DNA from: Ferruginibacter sp.
Lineage (GTDB): Bacteria; Bacteroidota; Bacteroidia; Chitinophagales; Chitinophagaceae
Length of the DNA stretch: 64,000 bases
Direction: 5' to 3'
Assembly: GCA_016786725.1 (NCBI GenBank)
Contig: JAEUVU010000004.1
Span: forward strand, 62,001 to 126,000
The position numbers and the translations under genes were made by a program. Positions 26,945-36,059 of this stretch are shown here, in pieces; positions within the stretch are counted from its first letter, which is position 1, and each line of letters starts with the position of its first letter. Under the pieces are notes generated by a model that was given only the letters and a program-made list of their open reading frames with translations, ran no database searches and was not told where the DNA came from.

Positions 26945-27448
26945 ATGACACAGGAAACAACGACCGATGTATTAAATATAGAAGAACAGGGCAAACCAAA
27001 ATTGCCTGTTGGTTTAAACATCCTCACTATTTTAACCTTTATTGGCTGCGCCTGGGAATTATACAGCACTGTAAGTAATTTTTTAGGCGGTAAAAAATCG
27101 CTGGAAGAATTGGAAAAAGCGCAGGAACAACTTGCCGAAGCTCCTTCATGGGCAAAAAAAATGGCAGGGCCCGAAGTGCAGGAAATGATGCGCCAGGCGC
27201 TTGATAACAAGGTTCCGCTTTTAATTATAGGTTTAACTGCTACAGCCCTTTGTGTGTATGGTGCCATACAAATGCGTAAGCTAAAAAAAGAAGGTTATTT
27301 TATATGGCTGGTTGGAGAGATTTTACCTTTTATCAGCGCAGCTATATTTATGTCGGCACTGTTCAGCACTATTTATATTTACTTTAGTGTTTTCCCTTTG
27401 TTGTTTATTATTTTATACACCGTGCAACGTAAGCATCTTAAAAACTAA
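26945..27448 (+). CDS. Four-helix membrane protein, unknown function
   Basis: 167 residues. Predicted membrane helices at about 21-47, 88-107, 117-140 and 141-160. The loop between the first two (about 48-87) is Lys/Glu/Ala-rich (KKSLEELEKAQEQLAEA) and probably a soluble amphipathic helix. No family recognised. It stands alone: a terminator follows directly and the upstream gene ends 84 nt before it. Confidence 0.8.
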   Translation: MTQETTTDVLNIEEQGKPKLPVGLNILTILTFIGCAWELYSTVSNFLGGKKSLEELEKAQEQLAEAPSWAKKMAGPEVQEMMRQALDNKVPLLIIGLTATALCVYGAIQMRKLKKEGYFIWLVGEILPFISAAIFMSALFSTIYIYFSVFPLLFIILYTVQRKHLKN

Positions 27449-27455
27449 AATATAA

Positions 27456-27488
27456 AAAAAGATCCGCTCTCATAGCGGATCTTTTTTT
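27456..27488. terminator. Bidirectional terminator
   Basis: AGATCCGCT / AGCGGATCT stem flanked by A7 on the left and T7 on the right, between convergent genes. Confidence 0.88.
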
Positions 27489-28683
27489 ATAAGGCTTTTG
27501 ATATGGAGCCATTAAGGATTTTGATGAGGTACAAATGCTTGTTTTCAAAATAGTCTGGCTGGGTGGTTTTTTTATTTTGGTTTACGGGCCTGAAATTATA
27601 TTCACAAAAAACTTTCTCATTCTTATCAGAAATATGGTTCATAAAACTGTCAGGATATTTAGCCAGCAACTTTGTAAACAAGTAAACCGATTCGTAACCT
27701 TTGTAAGCCATATCACTGGGTTTGCCCCTGTATTTATTATTGTAAGCCTTGTATAGTGATTTGCTGAAAGCGCTGGTCTTATCGGTATAAAAAGGAGTGG
27801 TGAAATATACGGGAAAACCTGCCAGGGTTTTTTTATTGAAGAGGGCAGAAAAACCATCCCAGTTAGGCATGCCGATTAAAGTAATATTGTAGTTTTTATT
27901 AAGCTCATAGCTGGCTTTGGCAATATCGCCGGCAAAACTTTCGTCAAGGCTGCCGCCTATAATTACATTTTTGCTGTTGCTGTCTAACTTTGATTTAAGA
28001 AATGCTGCAGTTACATTATCATCCATATTTACTACCTGTATCGGCAATAAGGGTTTACCATCCTGCTCATTCATCATTTTAAAATAAGACGCAACCATAT
28101 CTTCCTGCCTTCCTGCCTGCCTGCAGAGATATATCTTATCGCTGCCATGATTTTGGAGGATATAACTATATATAGCATCACAATGAGCTTTCAATGTTGA
28201 ATTCACAACTACCAGAAAGGGGTTGGCAGTAACACCCGAAACATTTGGATAGGTTGCAGATATAAACGGAATATTTTTTTGTAATGCAAAAGCGGCCAAT
28301 TGTGTAAAATCTTCATCCCTTACACTGCCGATGATCAGCTGCAGGCTGTCTAATTTTTTGTTGCGTATCAGGTCGGGTATTTTTTCTGTGTACGATTTGG
28401 TATCGTAAATGCTGGCGTCAATATAATCTTCACCAGCTTGCAAACTATCCAATGCAATCAAAGCACCCTGCACAAAATCAACAGCAGGCATTATAAAACG
28501 CGGAACAGCCTGCCTGTATTTAAAAGTATTCTTATTAAATACCGAATCAAGATAAAGCGGTGCAAAAATGCCCACTTTGTAAACAGGTGCTTGTTTTGGA
28601 GCATCATCCTGTGCATACAGTGTTAATGAACCAAAAGAAATAACCAGTAAAAAAACAACAGGGGTAATAAATCTCTTATACAT
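27487..28683 (-). CDS. Periplasmic-binding-protein-like (type 1) secreted protein
   Basis: 398 residues. Signal peptide (to about residue 25, LTLYAQ). The body reads as a type-1 periplasmic-binding fold, as in branched-chain amino-acid receptors: KVGIFAPLYLDS, GALIALDSLQ, LIIGSVRDEDFTQLAAFA, NIPFISATYP and DMAYKGYESVYLF. No transporter genes are adjacent, so it is probably not a classical ABC substrate-binding subunit. It lies downstream of guaA on the same strand. Ligand unknown. Confidence 0.8.
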   Translation of the reverse strand: MYKRFITPVVFLLVISFGSLTLYAQDDAPKQAPVYKVGIFAPLYLDSVFNKNTFKYRQAVPRFIMPAVDFVQGALIALDSLQAGEDYIDASIYDTKSYTEKIPDLIRNKKLDSLQLIIGSVRDEDFTQLAAFALQKNIPFISATYPNVSGVTANPFLVVVNSTLKAHCDAIYSYILQNHGSDKIYLCRQAGRQEDMVASYFKMMNEQDGKPLLPIQVVNMDDNVTAAFLKSKLDSNSKNVIIGGSLDESFAGDIAKASYELNKNYNITLIGMPNWDGFSALFNKKTLAGFPVYFTTPFYTDKTSAFSKSLYKAYNNKYRGKPSDMAYKGYESVYLFTKLLAKYPDSFMNHISDKNEKVFCEYNFRPVNQNKKTTQPDYFENKHLYLIKILNGSISKAL

Positions 28684-28715
28684 ATATGTAAGTCTAAATT
28701 CAAACGATCATTCCT

Positions 28716-28739
28716 AACCTGCCTACCGGCAGGCAGGTT
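28716..28739. repeat. Intergenic hairpin
   Basis: AACCTGCCT / AGGCAGGTT arms around a 6-nt loop, flanked by repeated CCTAATTC-type wording, between guaA and the binding-protein gene. Confidence 0.6.
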
Positions 28740-28766
28740 CCTAATTCTCAACTCCTAATTCCTTTC

Positions 28767-30323
28767 TTATTCCCACTCAATTGTTGCAGGCGGCTTACTG
28801 CTTATATCATACACCACACGGTTTATGCCCGGTACATTGTTGATGATCTCGTTGCTGATATCTGCCAGAAAGCTGTATGGCAAATGCGCCCAGTCAGCCG
28901 TCATACCATCAACCGAGGTTACAGCTCTTAATGCTACCGTAAATTCATAAGTTCTTTCATCACCCATCACCCCAACACTTTTTACCGGTAATAAAATAGT
29001 GCCTGCCTGCCACACACTTGAATACAAGTTATGTTTTTTTAATCCGTTTGTATAAATCGCATCAGCATCTTGCAATAACCGTACCCTTTCGGCAGTAACT
29101 TCTCCTAAAATTCGTATGCCGAGGCCAGGACCGGGGAAAGGATGGCGGAAAAGCATTTCATGCGGAATATCCAGTTCAAGCCCAACACGCCTTACTTCAT
29201 CTTTAAAAAGCGACCGTAAGGGCTCTACCAGTTGCAGTTTCATCGTGTCTGGAAGTCCGCCTACATTATGGTGAGATTTGATGGTTGCAGAAGGCCCGTG
29301 AATGGACAACGATTCGATCACATCGGGATAAATAGTACCCTGCCCCAGCATTTCGGCACCTTCAATTTTATGGGCTTCCTGGTCAAATATTTCAATAAAT
29401 GCGTTGCCGATCGCTTTCCTTTTTTCTTCCGGATCTGTTTTGCCTGCCAGTTTGCTGTAAAAATGATCCTTTGCATCCACGCCAATCACATGCAGTCCCA
29501 GTTTTTTATAAATAGCCAGTACATCTTCAAATTCATTTTTTCTCAGCACGCCATTATCTACAAATATGCCATAGAGATTTTCGCCTATGGCTTTGTTAAT
29601 TAAAGTAGCGGCCACTGTACTGTCAACACCGCCACTTAAACCCATGATCACTTTGCTATTGCCGATCTGCTTTTTGAGTGCTTCTACGGTGTCGGTGATG
29701 AAATGAGCAGGTGTCCAGTCCTGGCTGCAACCGCAAATATTTACCAGGAAGTTTTTTAGTATTGTTTTGCCTTCGGCAGAATGATAAACTTCAGGATGGA
29801 ACTGTAAACCGTACAAGGGTTTCTCGTTGCTCGTTGCCTTTTGTCCGTTATTAGTTGTTCGCTTGAAAGCTGCAACCGGGATACTCTCCGTCGTTCCAAG
29901 CAATTCAAATCCTTCAGGTAATTCTTTAATGGTATCGCTGTGGCTCATCCAAACCTGGGATGAAGGGGAAACATTTTCTAAGATGATATCTGTTTTGGTT
30001 ATAGAAAAAATTGCCCGACCATATTCTCTTTTATCACTTTTCTCAACCTTGCCTCCATAATTCTTTGCAGTCAACTGTGCTCCGTAGCAAATGCCTAAAA
30101 CAGGCACATGCTCAGTCATGGCTTTTACATCAGCCTTCAGGGCATTTTCTTCATTGACAGAAAAGGGAGAACCTCCCAGGATGATACCCTTTAAAGCCGG
30201 CTCATAAATTATTTCCTTATTATAAGGGGTGATCTCGCAATAAACATTCGCCTCCCTTACCGCACGGGCAATAAGCTGTGTGTACTGGGAGCCAAAATCG
30301 AGGATGAGTATTTTTTCTGTCAT
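28767..30323 (-). CDS. guaA: GMP synthase (glutamine-hydrolysing)
   Basis: 518 residues. Class I glutaminase domain with C79 (GICYGAQ), H176 and E178 (FHPEV); ATP pyrophosphatase domain with the P-loop SGGVDS (about 230-235); and the C-terminal dimerisation domain ending KPPATIEWE. It converts XMP to GMP using glutamine and ATP. Odd feature: residues about 155-167 ([13 protein letters not shown]) lengthen a loop just before the His/Glu motif by about ten residues relative to E. coli GuaA as I recall it, and the DNA there resembles intergenic repeats in this window. Confidence 0.96.
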   Translation of the reverse strand: MTEKILILDFGSQYTQLIARAVREANVYCEITPYNKEIIYEPALKGIILGGSPFSVNEENALKADVKAMTEHVPVLGICYGAQLTAKNYGGKVEKSDKREYGRAIFSITKTDIILENVSPSSQVWMSHSDTIKELPEGFELLGTTESIPVAAFKRTTNNGQKATSNEKPLYGLQFHPEVYHSAEGKTILKNFLVNICGCSQDWTPAHFITDTVEALKKQIGNSKVIMGLSGGVDSTVAATLINKAIGENLYGIFVDNGVLRKNEFEDVLAIYKKLGLHVIGVDAKDHFYSKLAGKTDPEEKRKAIGNAFIEIFDQEAHKIEGAEMLGQGTIYPDVIESLSIHGPSATIKSHHNVGGLPDTMKLQLVEPLRSLFKDEVRRVGLELDIPHEMLFRHPFPGPGLGIRILGEVTAERVRLLQDADAIYTNGLKKHNLYSSVWQAGTILLPVKSVGVMGDERTYEFTVALRAVTSVDGMTADWAHLPYSFLADISNEIINNVPGINRVVYDISSKPPATIEWE

Positions 30324-30366
30324 AGAGCTGCGAAGGTAAATAAATGTTGCATGTAATCTTATTACA

Positions 30367-30397
30367 GGGCTGCCAACCTTTCAAAGGTTGGCAGCCC
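30367..30397. repeat. Perfect 15-bp-arm palindrome between divergent genes
   Basis: GGGCTGCCAACCTTT and its complement meet at a single central base, between guaA (-) and the DUF2807 gene (+). There is no T-run. Confidence 0.8.
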
Positions 30398-30467
30398 TTG
30401 CTGCAATTTGTTGTATATATAAGTGAGGTTAAGGTTACTTTTTTTATATTTATGCAAATTATCAGCC

Positions 30468-31169
30468 ATGAAAAAGATTGTTTACTTATTTTCTCTTTTA
30501 CCCTTTTTAAACTCGTGCCGCTTCACAACCGGAAGCGGCAATATTATATCAGAAACACGCCAGACCGGCAACTTCGAAGGTATAAGTGTGGGCGGAAGTT
30601 TTGACGTAGAAGTAAAGACCGGTACCGAAACCTCTGTAGTAGTTGAGGCTGATGATAACATCATGAAATATATTGAAACCACCGTATCGGGCGGTGTTTT
30701 GCGGATACGAACAGAAGGCATGAATAATTACTCCAATGTGCACATGAAGGTACTTATTACTGTTCCTGGTTTAAACAGCATAAAAGCCTCAGCATCTGCC
30801 GAAGTAGAAGTGGAAGGTATCTTGGCAAACCAGGGCAGGTTGATTTTTAAAGCAAGCAGTTCTGCCAGTATCAGGGCCGAGGTAAATGCACCGGAAGTTG
30901 AAACAGAAGCCAGCAGCAGTGGAACTGTAACTTTAAGCGGTAAAACAAAAACGCATAAAGCAGGTGCTTCAAGTAGCGGAGATATTAAATGTTTTGATCT
31001 TTTAAGCGAAAATGTGATAGCAGGTGCAAGCAGCAGCGGAAATATAGAGGTTCATGCCAGTGTAAGCCTTAATGCACAGGCAAGCAGCAGCGGCTCGGTA
31101 GATTACAGAGGTGCTGCAACCGTTACCAAATCCGAAAGCAGTAGCGGTTCGGTTGAAAAAAAGGACTGA
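30468..31169 (+). CDS. Head-GIN domain (DUF2807) lipoprotein
   Basis: 233 residues from the ATG at 30468, chosen because it starts a lipoprotein signal (MKKIVYLFSLLPFLNSC; Cys at residue 17). The rest is a DUF2807 beta-helix-like domain: FEGISVGGSFDVEV, LNSIKASASAEVEVEG, and five turns bearing SSSG (EASSSGTV, GASSSGDI, GASSSGNI, QASSSGSV, ESSSGSV). Family function is unknown; predicted to sit in the outer membrane as a lipid-anchored beta-solenoid. Confidence 0.88.
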   Translation: MKKIVYLFSLLPFLNSCRFTTGSGNIISETRQTGNFEGISVGGSFDVEVKTGTETSVVVEADDNIMKYIETTVSGGVLRIRTEGMNNYSNVHMKVLITVPGLNSIKASASAEVEVEGILANQGRLIFKASSSASIRAEVNAPEVETEASSSGTVTLSGKTKTHKAGASSSGDIKCFDLLSENVIAGASSSGNIEVHASVSLNAQASSSGSVDYRGAATVTKSESSSGSVEKKD

Positions 31170-31253
31170 TTTTCAGAGATAATACTTAAGTATTACCCAA
31201 TTTTCCGCATTGTACATAGTTGAAAAAGTTTTCCAAAAAACTTTACGCTTTCC

Positions 31254-31284
31254 TTTGCTGTTTACTTTCATACCCCTACCTTTG
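31254..31284 (+). promoter_or_regulatory. S10-operon promoter, Bacteroidota type
   Basis: TTTG, exactly 19 nt, TACCTTTG: a full match to the consensus, 40 nt before the rpsJ start. Confidence 0.88.
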
Positions 31285-31324
31285 CACTCCAAATTAAAAA
31301 ACGGATTTAAAAAGTTCTTTTTAT

Positions 31325-31630
31325 ATGTCACAGAGAATCAGAATCAAATTACAGAGTTACGATCACAACCTGGTAGATAAATCAGCTGAAAAGATCGTAA
31401 AAACTGTACGCAGCACAGGCGCAGTAGTAACAGGTCCTATTCCTTTACCTACTCATAAGAAAATCTTTACCGTGTTGCGTTCGCCTCACGTTAACAAAAA
31501 AGCCCGTGAGCAGTTTCAACTGTGTACACATAAACGTTTATTAGACATTTACACCAGCAGCAGCCGTACGGTAGATGCTTTAAGTAAGTTAGACTTACCA
31601 AGTGGTGTGGATGTTGAGATCAAAGCCTGA
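31325..31630 (+). CDS. rpsJ: 30S ribosomal protein S10
   Basis: 101 residues, full length. Signature region [16 protein letters not shown] ([25 protein letters not shown]) and [14 protein letters not shown] at the end. S10 sits in the 30S head and also serves transcription antitermination with NusB. It is the first gene of the ribosomal operon, behind a consensus promoter. A 124-nt spacer with a hairpin and an interspersed repeat separates it from rplC. Confidence 0.98.
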   Translation: MSQRIRIKLQSYDHNLVDKSAEKIVKTVRSTGAVVTGPIPLPTHKKIFTVLRSPHVNKKAREQFQLCTHKRLLDIYTSSSRTVDALSKLDLPSGVDVEIKA

Positions 31631-31637
31631 TGAACTT

Positions 31638-31652
31638 CCTTCAATTTGAAGG
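31638..31652 (+). repeat. Short hairpin after rpsJ
   Basis: CCTTCAA / TTGAAGG palindrome directly after the rpsJ stop. Confidence 0.5.
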
Positions 31653-31707
31653 ATAGCAAAAGGTAAGTTCTTAAAAGAAAAAAAATAATGAACATCCATC
31701 TCCTCAA

Positions 31708-31727
31708 TCCTGAGCGAAGTCGAAGGG
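31708..31727 (-). repeat. Interspersed repeat copy left of rplC
   Basis: TCCTGAGCGAAGTCGAAGGG; its inverse partner lies at 32373-32392 on the other side of rplC. Such CTTCGACT..GCTCAGG words are common intergenic repeats in Bacteroidota. Confidence 0.7.
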
Positions 31728-31754
31728 AGGAGCGCTGGATATAAACAAGATACA

Positions 31755-32372
31755 ATGAAAAGTATTATTGGTAAGAAAATCGGCATGACGAGTATCTTCG
31801 ATGCAACTGGTAAGCAAACTGCAGTTACCATCATTGAGGCCGGACCATGCGTGGTTACACAAAAGAAAACCGTTGAAACAGACGGCTACAATGCTCTCCA
31901 GATAGCATTCGGTGATAAGAAAGAAAAGCACTCCGTAAAAGCTGAGATCAATCACTTTGCCAAAGCGCAAACCTCTCCTAAAAGATTCGTAAAAGAAATC
32001 CGCGATAGCGAAATTGACAAGAATGTTGGTGAATCCATCACTTGCGACATTTTCACCGAAGGTGAAAGCATCGAAGTGGTAGGTACTACCAAGGGTAAAG
32101 GTTTCCAGGGTGTGGTTCGTCGCCATGGTTTTGGTGGTGTTGGTCAGCAATCTCACGGTCAGCACGATCGCCAGAGAGCTCCGGGTTCTATCGGTAACTC
32201 ATCAGATGCCAGCCGTGTATTTAAAGGTATGCGTATGGCGGGCCGTATGGGCCAGGACAGGGTAACCATGAAAGGACTGAAAGTGGTTAAAATTTTTGCA
32301 GAAAAGAATTACATATTAGTTAGTGGTTCGGTTCCGGGCCATAACGGTTCAATAGTTTTAATTCAAAAGTAA
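31755..32372 (+). CDS. rplC: 50S ribosomal protein L3
   Basis: 205 residues. Recognised from KSIIGKKIGMTSIFD at the start, KGFQGVVRRHGFGG (the peptidyl-transferase-reaching loop), GQHDRQRAPGSIGNSSDASRV and KGMRMAGRMGQDRVT. L3 helps nucleate 50S assembly. The gene is flanked on both sides by inverted copies of a short interspersed repeat. Confidence 0.98.
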   Translation: MKSIIGKKIGMTSIFDATGKQTAVTIIEAGPCVVTQKKTVETDGYNALQIAFGDKKEKHSVKAEINHFAKAQTSPKRFVKEIRDSEIDKNVGESITCDIFTEGESIEVVGTTKGKGFQGVVRRHGFGGVGQQSHGQHDRQRAPGSIGNSSDASRVFKGMRMAGRMGQDRVTMKGLKVVKIFAEKNYILVSGSVPGHNGSIVLIQK

Positions 32373-32392
32373 TCCTTCGACTCCGCTCAGGA
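32373..32392 (+). repeat. Interspersed repeat copy right of rplC
   Basis: TCCTTCGACTCCGCTCAGGA begins at the base after the rplC stop; it is the inverse of the copy at 31708-31727 with two or three differences. Confidence 0.7.
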
Positions 32393-32413
32393 TAACCAAT
32401 AAAAATAAGTACA

Positions 32414-33046
32414 ATGCAAGTAGATGTTTTAAATATAGAAGGAAAGCAAACCGGCAGATCGGTTGAATTACCAGATGAAATTTTTGGGATAGAGCCGAAC
32501 GACCACGTTATTTACCTGGCTGTAAAGCAATACCAGGGTGCACAACGCCAGGGTACACACAAGGTGAAAACACGTATGGAAGTACATGGTTCGTCTAAGA
32601 AATTACACAAGCAAAAAGGAACCGGTGGGGCCCGTAAAGGTAACCTGCGTAACCCTTTATATAAAGGTGGTGGTACCATCTTCGGACCAAAACCGCACAA
32701 GTACGATATCAAATTGAATCGTAAGGTGAAAGACCTGGCTAAGATGGGTGCTCTTGCTTACAAAGCAAAAGAAAACGCTATCGTGGTTTTAGAAGATGTG
32801 AAAATGGATGCTCCCAAAACATCAACCTTCACAGGCATCTTAAACAAACTGAACATCAGCGGTAAGAAAACATTGTTCGTAATTCCTGAATACAACGATA
32901 ACCTGTATTTAAGCTTGCGTAACGTACCAACTGTAAACGGTACTTTATTGAGCGACCTGAACACTTACGATATCTTAAATGCTAACGTATTGGTGTTAAC
33001 AGAAAGCGCCGCTAAAATTTTTACAGAAGAAGCTGTAGAAGCATAA
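32414..33046 (+). CDS. rplD: 50S ribosomal protein L4
   Basis: 210 residues. Typical L4: the RQGTHKVKTRMEVHGSSKK loop and KQKGTGGARKGN lining the exit tunnel, then GGGTIFGPKPHKY and a C-terminal globular part. In E. coli L4 autoregulates the S10 operon; whether this holds here cannot be seen. The leader of rpsJ is too short for the E. coli-type control hairpin. Confidence 0.98.
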   Translation: MQVDVLNIEGKQTGRSVELPDEIFGIEPNDHVIYLAVKQYQGAQRQGTHKVKTRMEVHGSSKKLHKQKGTGGARKGNLRNPLYKGGGTIFGPKPHKYDIKLNRKVKDLAKMGALAYKAKENAIVVLEDVKMDAPKTSTFTGILNKLNISGKKTLFVIPEYNDNLYLSLRNVPTVNGTLLSDLNTYDILNANVLVLTESAAKIFTEEAVEA

Positions 33047-33050
33047 AAAT

Positions 33051-33095
33051 AAAATATAATCTTCCCGATTGCCCCTTTGGGGGATAGGGGTAAAA
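33051..33095 (+). repeat. Spacer element A, left copy (before rplW)
   Basis: Contains ATAATCTTCCCGATTGCCCC and GGGGATAGGGGTAAAA with a CCCCT/AGGGG stem. A second, longer copy is at 33494-33556. Confidence 0.65.
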
Positions 33096-33106
33096 ATTAG
33101 AAAGAC

Positions 33107-33409
33107 ATGAAAGCGTCTGATGTACTAATAAAGCCGATCTTATCTGAAAAAGCTAATAAGCAGGCAGAAAAAACAAACCGCTACTCTTTTGTAGTGAATA
33201 AGAAGGCTAACAAGCTTGAAATTAAAAAAGCAATTGAAAGCTTTTATGGTGTAACGGTTGATAATGTTAACACCATCATCGTTCCTTCAAAAGCAAAAGC
33301 AAAATATACTAAAGCCGGATTTATAGTTGGCCGCAAGCCTTCTAAGAAGAAAGCGATCGTAACCGTAGCCAACGGCGAAACAATTGATCTGTACGGCAGC
33401 GAAGTATAA
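33107..33409 (+). CDS. rplW: 50S ribosomal protein L23
   Basis: 100 residues. Starts MKASDVLIKPILSEKA, with YSFVVNKKANKLEIKKAIE and FYGVTVDNVNT, the L23 signature. L23 lies at the exit tunnel and docks trigger factor and SRP. It is bracketed by two copies of a related spacer element. Confidence 0.98.
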   Translation: MKASDVLIKPILSEKANKQAEKTNRYSFVVNKKANKLEIKKAIESFYGVTVDNVNTIIVPSKAKAKYTKAGFIVGRKPSKKKAIVTVANGETIDLYGSEV

Positions 33410-33410
33410 G

Positions 33411-33556
33411 ACGCCCCTCCGCCCCTGAAGGGGGACTAAGCGGAGATCGAAATTTTAAATGAATGGTATTCAATTACCGCAAAAATTGAAAATAAAACAT
33501 AATCTTCCCAATTACCCCTCCAGAGCGAAGCCGAAGGAAGGGGATAGGGGCAAAAG
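33411..33556 (+). repeat. Spacer elements between rplW and rplB
   Basis: First a CCCCT-GAA-GGGGG hairpin (33422-33434), then at 33494-33556 a copy of spacer element A: ATAATCTTCCCAATTACCCC and GGGGATAGGGGCAAAA separated by CAGAGCGAAGCCGAAGGA. Confidence 0.65.
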
Positions 33557-33565
33557 AAAAAGAAA

Positions 33566-34405
33566 ATGGCATTAAGAAAATACAAACCAACAACAGCAGG
33601 AACCAGGTGGAGAATTGGTAATGCTTATGAAGAAGTTACTACCAACGTTCCGGAAAAAACTTTGCTTGAAAAGCAAAAGAATACAGCCGGTCGTAACTCT
33701 CAGGGCCGCAGAAGCATGCGCTACATGGGCGGTGGTAACAAAACTATGTATCGTATCATAGACTTTAAAAGAGATAAAAAAGATATTCCTGCAACAGTTA
33801 AGACCATCGAGTATGATCCAAACCGTACCGCTTTCATCGCATTGTTAAATTATGCTGATGGTGAAAAACGTTACATCATTGCTCCGCAAGGTTTACAGGT
33901 TGGACAAACCGTAGTTAGCGGCGATGCCGTTGCTCCGGAATTAGGAAATGCATTGCAGTTTAAAAATATGCCTTTGGGTACTAATGTTCACAACATTGAA
34001 ATGCAGCCTGGCCAGGGTGGTATCCTGGTGCGTAGTGCCGGTACATCTGCACAGTTAAGCAATAAAGAGGAAAAGTACGCTATATTAAAAATGCCAAGTG
34101 GTGAGTTGAGAAAAGTGTTGATCAAATGCTACGCAACCGTAGGCGTTGTAAGCAACAGCGATCACAGTTTGGAGAGCATGGGTAAAGCTGGCCGTAACCG
34201 TTGGAAAGGTATCCGCCCCCGTACAAGAGCGGTAGCGATGAACCCGGTAGATCACCCGATGGGTGGTGGTGAAGGCAGGGCTTCTGGTGGTCACCCACGC
34301 AGCCGTAAAGGTAAATATGCTAAAGGACAGATCACCCGTACAAAAGGTAAAGGATCAAGCAAAATGATCATTACCAGAAGGAACGGTAAAAAATTACCTA
34401 GTTAA
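33566..34405 (+). CDS. rplB: 50S ribosomal protein L2
   Basis: 279 residues. Recognised from the start [30 protein letters not shown], and the highly conserved [14 protein letters not shown] followed by [15 protein letters not shown]. The His in that motif is the one important near the peptidyl-transferase centre and is present. Normal length. Confidence 0.98.
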   Translation: MALRKYKPTTAGTRWRIGNAYEEVTTNVPEKTLLEKQKNTAGRNSQGRRSMRYMGGGNKTMYRIIDFKRDKKDIPATVKTIEYDPNRTAFIALLNYADGEKRYIIAPQGLQVGQTVVSGDAVAPELGNALQFKNMPLGTNVHNIEMQPGQGGILVRSAGTSAQLSNKEEKYAILKMPSGELRKVLIKCYATVGVVSNSDHSLESMGKAGRNRWKGIRPRTRAVAMNPVDHPMGGGEGRASGGHPRSRKGKYAKGQITRTKGKGSSKMIITRRNGKKLPS

Positions 34406-34429
34406 TAATAATTAATCATTGTTAAAATG

Positions 34430-34449
34430 TCTCCCGATAAATCGGGAGA
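34430..34449 (+). repeat. Hairpin between rplB and rpsS
   Basis: TCTCCCGAT / ATCGGGAGA with a 2-nt loop; no T-run. Confidence 0.65.
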
Positions 34450-34471
34450 GAATCAACAAAAAAAATAAAAC

Positions 34472-34744
34472 ATGGCTCGTTCATTAAAAAAAGGTCCTTA
34501 TGTAGAAGCTAAGCTAAATGCTAAAGTTGCTGCAATGATAGAAGGAAAAACAAAGAAAGGTGTAATCAAAACCTGGAGCAGAAGAAGTACAATCACTCCT
34601 GATTTTGTAGGACAAACTTTTGCAGTGCATAACGGAAATAAATTCATCCCTGTTTATGTAACTGAATTTATGGTAGGACATAAATTAGGTGAATTTGCAC
34701 CAACAAGAAATTTCAGAGGTCACTCAAGTAAAAAGATAGCATAA
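34472..34744 (+). CDS. rpsS: 30S ribosomal protein S19
   Basis: 90 residues: [15 protein letters not shown] at the start, [16 protein letters not shown], and [16 protein letters not shown], all hallmark S19. It contacts S13 and 16S rRNA in the 30S head. S13 itself is not encoded in this window. Confidence 0.98.
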   Translation: MARSLKKGPYVEAKLNAKVAAMIEGKTKKGVIKTWSRRSTITPDFVGQTFAVHNGNKFIPVYVTEFMVGHKLGEFAPTRNFRGHSSKKIA

Positions 34745-34750
34745 AACAAC

Positions 34751-34807
34751 GTTGCCCGTTTCTGGTTGCTCGTTGAACGAGAAACAGAAAAACGGGAAAC
34801 AAGAAAC
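34751..34807. repeat. Self-complementary low-complexity element (rpsS-rplV)
   Basis: Left arm GTTGCCCGTTTCTGG.. and right arm ..CAGAAAAACGGGAAAC are imperfect complements meeting at CTCGTT-G-AACGAG. Confidence 0.65.
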
Positions 34808-34817
34808 TTAATAAAAA

Positions 34818-35165
34818 ATGGAAGCAGTAGCAAAATTGAACAATTACCCCACATCACCACGCAAAATGCGTTTGCTGGTTGATTTGATCCGTGGTATGGA
34901 GGTTGAAAAGGCATTAGCCGTTCTGGAACATAATCCAAAGCACCCGGCTGTTCCTTTACGTAAACTGGTAATGAGCGCCATCAGCAACTGGAAACAGAAA
35001 AATGAAGGTGGTGACGAAACCGGCCTGGTTGTAAAAACCATCATGGTAGATGGAGCAAGGGTTATCAAACGTATGCGTCCTGCACCACAGGGCCGTGGTT
35101 ACAGGGTTCGCAAACGCAGCAACCACGTAACGGTAGTGGTAGATCAAAAAGCAATTAAAAACTAA
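34818..35165 (+). CDS. rplV: 50S ribosomal protein L22
   Basis: 115 residues. [17 protein letters not shown] near the start and [20 protein letters not shown] for the tunnel-reaching beta-hairpin, followed by SNHVTVVV. Normal length. The gap to rpsC is only 24 nt and carries no hairpin. Confidence 0.98.
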   Translation: MEAVAKLNNYPTSPRKMRLLVDLIRGMEVEKALAVLEHNPKHPAVPLRKLVMSAISNWKQKNEGGDETGLVVKTIMVDGARVIKRMRPAPQGRGYRVRKRSNHVTVVVDQKAIKN

Positions 35166-35189
35166 TAATAAAACGAATTAACCAATAAT

Positions 35190-35969
35190 ATGGGTCAGAA
35201 ATCAAATCCGATAGGTTTAAGGTTAGGAATCATCCGTGGATGGGACAGCAACTGGTATGCAAGCAAAACGGAATATCCAAAAAAATTGATTGAGGATAAC
35301 AAGATCAGAAATTACCTGAATGCCCGTATCAACAAGGGTGGTATCTCTAAAATTGTTATTGAGCGTACGCTTAACAAATTGATCGTTACCATTCACACTT
35401 CAAAACCAGGTATCATCATTGGTAAAGGTGGTGGCGAGGTTGACCGTATCAAAGAAGAATTGAAAAAATTATGTGGTAAAGAAGATGTGCAGATTAATAT
35501 ATTAGAGATCCGTCGTCCGGAGCTGGATGCAAACATTGTTGCTGATACCATTGCCCGCCAGTTGGAAAATCGTATCAACTACAAAAGAGCTATCAAAATG
35601 TCAATTGCTTCTGCATTACGTATGGGTGCCGAAGGTATTAAAGTAAAAGTTGGTGGCCGTTTGGGTGGTGCTGAGATTGCCCGTAGCGAAGAAATTAAAC
35701 AAGGCCGTACTCCATTACATACTTTACGTATGGATATTGATTACGCTAACGTTTTCGCTTTAACCGTTTATGGAAAAATTGGTATCAAAGTTTGGATCTG
35801 TAAAGGTGAGGTTTTAGGAAAGCGTGACCTGAATCCGAATGTAGTTGCCGGTGGTGGTAAAGAGTTGGGTGGTGAAAGGCAGCAAGGTGGATTTGAAAGA
35901 AGAGATGACCGCAGGGGTGGTGGAGACAGAAGAGGTGGTGGAAACCGTGGTGGCGGACAAAGAAGATAA
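35190..35969 (+). CDS. rpsC: 30S ribosomal protein S3 with Gly/Arg-rich tail
   Basis: 259 residues. [20 protein letters not shown] at the start, KH domain with [15 protein letters not shown], and [21 protein letters not shown]. The final 35 or so residues form a Gly/Arg/Asp-rich tail with [20 protein letters not shown], an RGG-like extension absent from E. coli S3. The tail may bind RNA or be disordered. S3 helps unwind mRNA at the entry channel. Confidence 0.97.
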   Translation: MGQKSNPIGLRLGIIRGWDSNWYASKTEYPKKLIEDNKIRNYLNARINKGGISKIVIERTLNKLIVTIHTSKPGIIIGKGGGEVDRIKEELKKLCGKEDVQINILEIRRPELDANIVADTIARQLENRINYKRAIKMSIASALRMGAEGIKVKVGGRLGGAEIARSEEIKQGRTPLHTLRMDIDYANVFALTVYGKIGIKVWICKGEVLGKRDLNPNVVAGGGKELGGERQQGGFERRDDRRGGGDRRGGGNRGGGQRR

Positions 35970-36059
35970 TTAAAAATTAAGAATTAAAAATTTAGAATGA
36001 GGGGAGTGTTGTTAGGCTTAACCCGAAACACATAACTCAAAACTCAAAACTCGAATAAG

